A stretch of 64,000 bases of DNA, taken from NCBI GenBank assembly GCA_027922465.2, contig BQMF02000806.1:1-64000 (forward strand), written 5' to 3'. The notes beneath the pieces are model-generated. The model was given only the letters and a program-made list of their open reading frames with translations. It made no database searches and was not told where the DNA came from. The stretch's first letter is position 1; every line of letters starts with the position of its first letter. A program made the translations under genes and the position numbers. The stretch comes from Turritopsis dohrnii (Eukaryota > Cnidaria > Hydrozoa > Anthoathecata > Oceaniidae). Of the stretch, positions 58,090-64,000 are shown piece after piece.

Positions 58090-58255
58090 TTGCCAAATTG
58101 GTGTACGTAGACTCATCTGTACACCTACTTTTAGCTCCGTACGTCTGGCTTTTGCTTTGTTGTACGCACACGTACAGAAAGTTACTTGTTTTTGTGTACG
58201 TGTGATGCTAGGCGTACAGTACTTTTACCAATATTTGTACGTGTACCACAACATG
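58090..58255. repeat. GTAC-rich imperfect palindrome
   Basis: The words GTGTACG, CCGTACG, TGTACGCACACGTACA and GTACGTGTACC crowd into 160 bases, with GTACGT near both ends in inverted sense. Possibly a small fold-back element. Confidence 0.5.
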
Positions 58256-58429
58256 GAATACCATCTTTTTTAACTGCGATGTCTGCTGTCACCGGTTTTG
58301 TAAAAAACAAAATTAATTTCACGTGTAACTGTAGCTCTAAAATTCTATCAATGCTTCGATTCGAATTTAAAAGAAACTAGCATCCCAAATAAATGTGACA
58401 ATTTATGGGAAAAGGATAACAAGCTAAAT

Positions 58430-58660
58430 TTCGATTCTTTTTAAATCGAAATTTTGCTGAAAAAAATCGATTTTATGAAATCTAAATTTCGATTTCGATT
58501 TCGATTTTTAGAAGCTAAATTTCGATTTTTTAGAAGCTAAATTTCGATTTCGATTTCGATTTTTTGAAGCTAAATTTCGATTTTAAAAGAATCTAAATTA
58601 TTCGATTTTAAAAGAATCTAAATTGTTCGATTTTAAAAGAATCTAATTATTCGATTTCAT
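58430..58660. repeat. CGATTT satellite, left block
   Basis: Short units of GAAGCTAAATTTCGATTT and TTTAAAAGAATCTAAATTAT with internal TTTCGA hexamer runs. Confidence 0.85.
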
Positions 58661-58667
58661 AAATCAG

Positions 58668-61617
58668 AAAATCGATTTCTTTAACCAGAATCGATGTTAA
58701 TCATAAGAATAAGTGTTACGTAATAAGATTTTGTTGTCATTGTAAATGTTTCGTTATAATGGGAACACTAAACCGTACATTTTGCTTTTTTGTGTGACCA
58801 CTAATCATATAAAGTTTTATTGGTATATAGCCAATAGAAACAATGAAAATGTATATTCACTTTACAACAAAAAATTTCAAAAGTTTAAACGTCCGGCTGT
58901 TAACTTTTGATGGATGTCGCAACATGCTGAAATTCTACTTTCTTTCGCTTCTGTTTTGCATTAATTTTCGTGTTGACATACTTCTTGCAATCCGATTGGC
59001 TGGTAAAAGTTTCGCGGCTTCTTAACCAATAAGAATCCTTTTCGGCTTAAATTATGTAAATTCAAGATGTTGTTGTTGTACCGAATTCAGTATAATTACA
59101 GGTAGCACGCGTTAGTGTTTAATACTGAACTAATTACCTGGTTCTCATTCAGTTAGATATAAAAGAAACGACAGTTACTGCTAAAGTTGTTAAGAATAGA
59201 AACCGTACGCTGTAATTCTTTTTTATTCCGTTGTTCGATCGCTATTTTGGTAAACTCCTTCGGGGGAAAAAGTTTATTATTTTAAAACCTTGTAATGTGA
59301 TCTTCTGGTGACTTAAAGGCCAACCTCCACTTGTGCGATTTTGCCCGTACGTACGTACGCGGCCAGTTCTGTGCATGTTCAGTGACAACTATTGCTCAAC
59401 TTTGTTGGACGACGACGGCCAGATTTTGTGTGCTTGGAAGTTGGATTCGATTATACTTTTTTAGGCCACCGCGCGGCCATCTGGCATGCGAGTCAATCAA
59501 ATTTCAAGAAAAATGCAAACATTGCAAAAAATTGTAAACATTGTGAAAAAAAAGAAACACTCAACACCTGGAGTTTCGTTATTAACTGGAAATTCAAATT
59601 TTTTTTAAGGTTCAAAGGAGGAGAGAGACAAATGAAAATATTTTAACAGCTTTTGTTATACTCACCTTTATTTTAATGAAAGTATATAACCTGTTATATA
59701 CGTATTTTTTTATTGTCTTTTATCATGAGACGAAGTCCATAACGGGAGCATTAGATTCAATAAAAGATCACTGACGACAGATGACCAGATTATTAAAACA
59801 AAACGATATAGAAATGTAAACTTGATGGATATTTTTCGGAAACTTTTTATTTCGATTTAGCGAAGTAACAAAGTCCCCCGGTCAAAAACCAAAATGGCGC
59901 ATACCGATGTGAAAAATATAAACAAAACTTTTTAACAGCGATAATGGTACTCCATTTAGAATTCAAAAATCGATTTTTTTAGAATCTAAATTTCGAATTC
60001 GAATTTTAGAATCTAAATTTCGATTTCGATTTCGATTTTGAGAAGCTAAATTTCGATTTTTTAGAAGCTAAATTTCGATTTCGATTTCGATTTTTTGAAG
60101 CTAAATTTCGATTTTAAAAAATCGAAATTTAGCTTTAAATAATCGAAAATCGAAATTTCGATTTAAATCGAAATTTAGCTTGTTATCCTTTTCCCATAAA
60201 CTGTCACAATTAGAAAATCGATTTCTTTAACCAGAATCGATGTTAATCATAAGAATAAGTGTTACGTAAATAAGATTTTGTTGTCGTTGTAAATGTTTCG
60301 TTATAATGGGAACACTAAACCGTACATTTTGCTTTTTTGTGTGACCACTAATCATATAAAGTTTTATTGGTATATATATAGCCAATAGAAACAATGAAAA
60401 TGTATATTCACTTTACAACAAAAAATTTCAAAAGTTTAAACGTCCGGCTGTTAACTTTTGATGGATGTCGCAACATGCTGAAATTCTGTTTTGCATTAAT
60501 TTTCGTGTTGACATACTTCTTGCAATCCGATTGGCTGGTAAAAATTTCGCGGCTTCTTAACCAATAAGAATCCTTTTCGGCTTAAATTATGTAAATTCTA
60601 GATGTTGTTGTTGTACCGAATTCAGTATAATTACAGGTAGCACGCGTTAGTGTTTAATACTGAACTAATTACCTGGTTCTCATTCAGTTAGATATAAAAG
60701 AAACGACAGTTACTGCTAAAGTTGTTAGGAATAGAAACCGTACGCTGTAATTCTTTTTTATTCCGTTGTTCGATCGCTATTTTGGTAAACTCCTTCGGGG
60801 GAAAAAGTTTATTATTTTAAAACCTTGTAATGTGATCTTCTGGTGACTTAAAGGCCAACCTCCACTTGTGCGATTTTGCCCGTACGTACGTACGCGGCCA
60901 GTTCTGTGCATGTTCAGTGACAACTATTGCTCAACTTTGTTGGCCGACGACGGCCAGATTTTGTGTGCTTGGAAGTTGGATTCGATTATACTTTTTTAGG
61001 CCACCGCGCGGCCATCTGGCATGCGAGTCAATCAAATTTCAAGAAAAATGCAAACATTGCAAAAAATTGTAAATATTGCGAAAAAAAAGAAACACTCAAC
61101 AACTGGAGTTTCGTTATTAACTGGAAATTCAAATTTTTTTAAGGTTCAAAGGAGGAGAGAGACAAATGAAAATATTTTAACAGCTTTTGTTATACTCACC
61201 TTTATTTTAATGAAAGTATATAGCCTGTTATAAACGTATTTTTTATTGTCTTTTATCATGAGACGAAGTCCATAACGGGAGCATTAGAGTCAATAAAAGA
61301 TCACTGACGACAGATGACCAGATTATTAAAACAAAACAATATAGAAATGTAAACTTGATGGATATTTTTCGGAAACTTTTTATTTCGATTTAGCGAAGTA
61401 ACAAAGTCCCCCGGTCAAAAACCAAAATGGCGCATACCGATGTGAAAAATATAAACAAAACTTTTTAACAGCGATAATGGTACTCCATTTAGAATTCAAA
61501 AATCGATGTTTTTAGAATCTAAATTTCGAATTCGAATTTTAGAAGCTAAATTTCGATTTCGATTTCGATTTTGAGAAGCTAAATTTCGATTTTTTGAAGC
61601 TAAATTTCGATTTTTTG
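58668..61617. repeat. Tandem duplication of a ~1.5 kb unit
   Basis: Unit one (58668 to about 60090) and unit two (about 60214 to 61617) are offset by about 1540 bases and almost identical. Visible differences are a short deletion in unit two near 60486 (CTTTCTTTCGCTT missing), a TATA insertion at 60375 and scattered substitutions. The duplicated core includes TAAAGGCCAACCTCCACTTG (59316 and 60850), which resembles the end of a Harbinger element after a TAA target. Confidence 0.93.
59960..60180. repeat. CGATTT satellite, central block with inversion
   Basis: GAAGCTAAATTTCGATTT units run to about 60120 and then continue in reverse complement (AATCGAAATTTAGC), giving a perfect local palindrome. 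Confidence 0.85.
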
Positions 61618-61620
61618 GAG
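61495..61620. repeat. CGATTT satellite, right block
   Basis: The same unit closes the second copy of the 1.5 kb duplication and stops abruptly at GATTTTTTGGAGTTTGACC. The inverted TGTGACA end is absent here. Confidence 0.85.
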
Positions 61621-62130
61621 TTTGACCAGTCATGTTTTCCCAATATTTTTGCGTGATCGCACCAATTATGTGGTTAAATGGAATTGTGATGTTCTAATAT
61701 TTGGCGCTGTTTTGGAGTTTGAAATAAGCGTTTCCAAGGATGAGGCTAAATCTCGGGGGCTCACAGCGCCCCCAGACCCTCAGCTGAGGTTTACACGCCT
61801 ACGGCGTATACAAAGGCCAAAGGCCTTCACTTTTTCCCAATTACTGCCACAACGAGGAATTTTTTTGGCTCCTGGCTAACGCCCTGACTTTTGTAACTTA
61901 AAAGAACGTTAAAAAGAAAGAGAAAACTACATAATACAATTAAATATAATACATAATAAAATCGCACGTACGAAGATCCTTCTTCAATCCTCAGTAGATT
62001 TCGCTCAGACTTGTTTTCTACTACCAAATGAAGAAAATTTGTGAGCACTGATTTTTGATTCAAAACCACTACTGTATTCCAAAGCAATCGGAGACCTCAC
62101 TACTGAAATGGTAGCAAAGTTTTGTTTAGT
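61621..62130. other. Non-coding stretch with a GC-rich island
   Basis: The 61750-61820 segment (GCGCCCCCAGACCCTC, ACACGCCTACGGCGT, GGCCAAAGGCCTT) is much richer in G+C than its surroundings and palindromic in places. It resembles the end of a GC-rich DNA transposon, but I could not pair it with another end. Confidence 0.4.
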
Positions 62131-62132
62131 TA

Positions 62133-62651
62133 CCGTAATGCTTCGATTAGACGCCCGGGGCGTTTATTAAATTTTTTGAATTTTTAGGGGGGCGTCTATT
62201 CGAGGGGGCGTTTAAAAGAGGGGGGGGGGGGGGGGGGGGGGCATCTATTGAATTTTTGTGAAACTCTTCTGTTTCGAAAATATAAACTAAATATAAGCAT
62301 TGATAAAAAATATATAAAATTAAACTTCAAGATCATCGTCAATATCATCTTCCTCGATCATGTTAAGTTCGGGGGCAACAGCGATCACATCCTCGTCCGC
62401 TATATCAAAGGGATTTTCATGTAAGCTCCCGTCAATTCAATTTTCCATTTGGGCTTGAAGCAAAGCTCATTGAAACAATGCAATGTAGTAGTTCTACATG
62501 CCTTAATTAGTGTGTCTCTAATAAACGCCCCTCTCTAGAGAGGGGCGTCTAATAGAGGGGGTGTTTATTTAAAAATCTCCTGAAAAGGGGGGGGGGCTTC
62601 TATTCGAGGGGGGCGTTTAAAAGAAGGGGGCGTTTAATCGAAGCATTACGG
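62133..62651. mobile_element. Deleted pogo/Tigger element with poly-G tract
   Basis: The ends CCGTAATGCTTCGATTAGAC and TTTAATCGAAGCATTACGG are inverted repeats of about 25 bp flanked by TA (62131-62132 and 62652-62653). The subterminal regions repeat GGGGCGTTTA and GGGGCGTCTA words and hold an uninterrupted run of about 22 G at 62220-62241. Only the transposase tail remains inside, so the copy is non-autonomous. Confidence 0.88.
62320..62436 (-). pseudogene. Pogo/Tigger transposase C-terminal tail
   Basis: The minus-strand frame reads SLHENPFDIADEDVIAVAP, then ELNMIEEDDIDDDLEV and stop TAA. Acidic tails like this end many Tigger transposases. An upstream in-frame TGA (62437-62439) and loss of the rest make it a relic. 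Confidence 0.65.
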
Positions 62652-64000
62652 TATTGTAAAATTTAATCATACACATGAACAATTTCTGAAGCAAAACTTT
62701 CAATATTTTGGGACAGATTTTTGTTGAATTTTAAATAAACATTTGTTATTTCACTTGTTATTACAAGCCAGACGTGCGATTGCCACACGTGTAAATAAAA
62801 CGCTGGCCTGATAATGGATGACTTTATTGGGTTGTGTTATTGATGGAAAAATTTCAAATTAGCTGCCTGGCTGCTGACAGTTTCTGTTTTGACACGGCAT
62901 GGATACAATCATTGAGGACTTTGAAAGTGACAAAAATAGGGCAAGATTAGGATATTCTAGCATTGGGAGAGTGCAAAATAGCCAAAGTTCCTAGGGACAG
63001 CTGCGTAGTTTCATCTTGAGCGTTAGTGAGATATGCGCTAAGGTCATGATACTAGTATGTGGAAAAAAACCCTGGATATGTTGTTGACAAGTTTATTTAC
63101 TTATTATAATTCTCAATGTTTATTCAATAACAATACAGATGCGTAGCTGCTGAGAATTTAAGGACTATTCAGAATGATTTTGAGCACATTTGTCAATACT
63201 TTTATAAAAAAACACTCAATATTTTAAGTTGTTTTGTCATGGAAATCACGCTGTTTCAATGGAATGTCTTCATCTCAATATGAAACGAATTGCCTGAGAA
63301 TCAATCCATTGAAACAATTAACATTAAATGTTGTACAGTCTTGGCGTGATTCGCATATATTTTGCAATGTTCAATGTCTATACGTTTGTTTTATAGAAAA
63401 GTTAAATACTCAATTTGTTCTCTTTTTTGCTTTACAACTTTCACTTAAAAAAGGTTTCATTATAATAGAAAAAACATTTTTGGGTGGGTTTTTTGGGCAC
63501 CCGTACTGGTCAAACTCTACCAAAATATATCTGGGTTCAGCAATGTCCTAGAAGAGCTTGAGCATATGTCAGCATGTACATTCTGTTTGTAAAACTATAA
63601 TCAACTCAAAGGTTCTGAAGGCTCTAAGTTGATTTTGTTTTAAATCTTCTTAGAAATCGTCTTCCATTAACGCTGAAAGTTCAATCAGAAGTATTTCAAG
63701 TAAGTTGCTTTTTGTTATCCTATTTAGTACAATTTAGTACGACAGTTTGCAGTTAAAGTTAAATTTTTTATTAATTGCTAACCAATATTTCACAGAAATA
63801 GGAAAATATTGGCTGTTTCCAGTTGATCAGATCTGCCGCCTTAAGTGCGTTACTAGTAGTTAGTGTTCAAATTTTTCATACACACAGGCTTATGTGAATA
63901 CAACCTTCATTTGCAAATTTTTGATAATTGATGTGATGGAAATGTACTGGTCGCTGCAATTTGTTTGCTAATATTTTTTGCAGTCTTAGGTTGTTATATG
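62652..64000. other. Non-coding stretch to the window end
   Basis: No recognised exon. The open frame at 63234-63551 shows no motif and atypical composition. Inverted words TTGACAGT-like pairs were not convincing. Confidence 0.4.

Larger units (their letters stand above)
58394..60208. mobile_element. Unclassified element with TGTGACA ends and CGATTT satellite borders
   Basis: The left end TGTGACAATTTATGGGAAAA and right end TTTTCCCATAAACTGTCACA are inverted repeats that extend through GGATAACAAGCTAAATTTCG, about 45 bp. Inside both ends lies a satellite of GAAGCTAAATTTCGATTT units. The 1.2 kb core carries no recognised protein; its open frames (from 59331) are copied in the second unit. No clear target duplication is visible. 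Confidence 0.7.

Noticed and set aside
59331..59537. Cys-rich 68-residue frame repeated at 60866
   Set aside because: Conserved only because the whole 1.5 kb unit is duplicated; it starts inside a transposon-like terminus and has no known motif.
63234..63551. 105-residue open frame near the window end
   Set aside because: No domain, no splice or start context, AT-rich composition like random sequence.

Overview
The window reads as nuclear DNA from an AT-rich animal genome. Two many-exon metazoan genes are present, introns follow GT..AG, many introns are short (80-150 bases), and small DNA transposons of several superfamilies are dense. The mix (PIF/Harbinger, Tc1/mariner, pogo, hAT, many MITEs, no visible retroelement polymerase) fits an early-branching marine invertebrate, with a cnidarian as my best guess. 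That placement is inference and rests on no species-specific marker.

All four host genes lie on the minus strand. (1) 4088-15522 is a srGAP-type F-BAR/RhoGAP/SH3 protein in 17 exons. (2) 25313-35218 is XPC, the damage sensor of nucleotide excision repair, in 19 exons. (3) 35787-36245 is a small intronless SUI1-domain protein of YciH-like type. (4) 36811-39252 is an 8-exon gene for a 169-residue protein that I do not recognise. It was assembled by hand and its reading phase agrees at all seven splice junctions. The genes share strand and proximity but show no evident common pathway.

Mobile DNA fills the rest. Between srGAP and XPC lie a pair of 0.3 kb inverted arms (16044-16334 and 19330-19629) enclosing a 19-bp satellite and a decayed hAT element. 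Next come a nearly complete two-gene Harbinger (19935-22612, TAA target duplication) and a deleted second Harbinger (22700-23620). XPC intron 7 holds a deleted mariner that keeps only its DNA-binding domain. Directly upstream of gene 4 sits a Tc1/mariner-superfamily element (39286-45042) with a very long catalytic D-to-E gap. Its left terminal repeat has been split by a 2.85 kb insertion, which carries a GCGATA-rich MITE and a 63-bp-arm hairpin.

The right third (45-64 kb) has no recognisable host gene. It holds several TA-flanked elements, a roughly 128-bp tandem array, a 1.5 kb near-identical duplication bordered by CGATTT satellite, and pogo-type transposase relics. A palindromic MITE family of about 120 bp recurs 12 times, mostly within or next to srGAP and XPC.

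I found no CRISPR array, rRNA, convincing tRNA or clear new biological system. The best candidates for novelty are the unrecognised 8-exon gene, the YciH-like intronless gene, and the long-spacing DDE element with its nested insertions.
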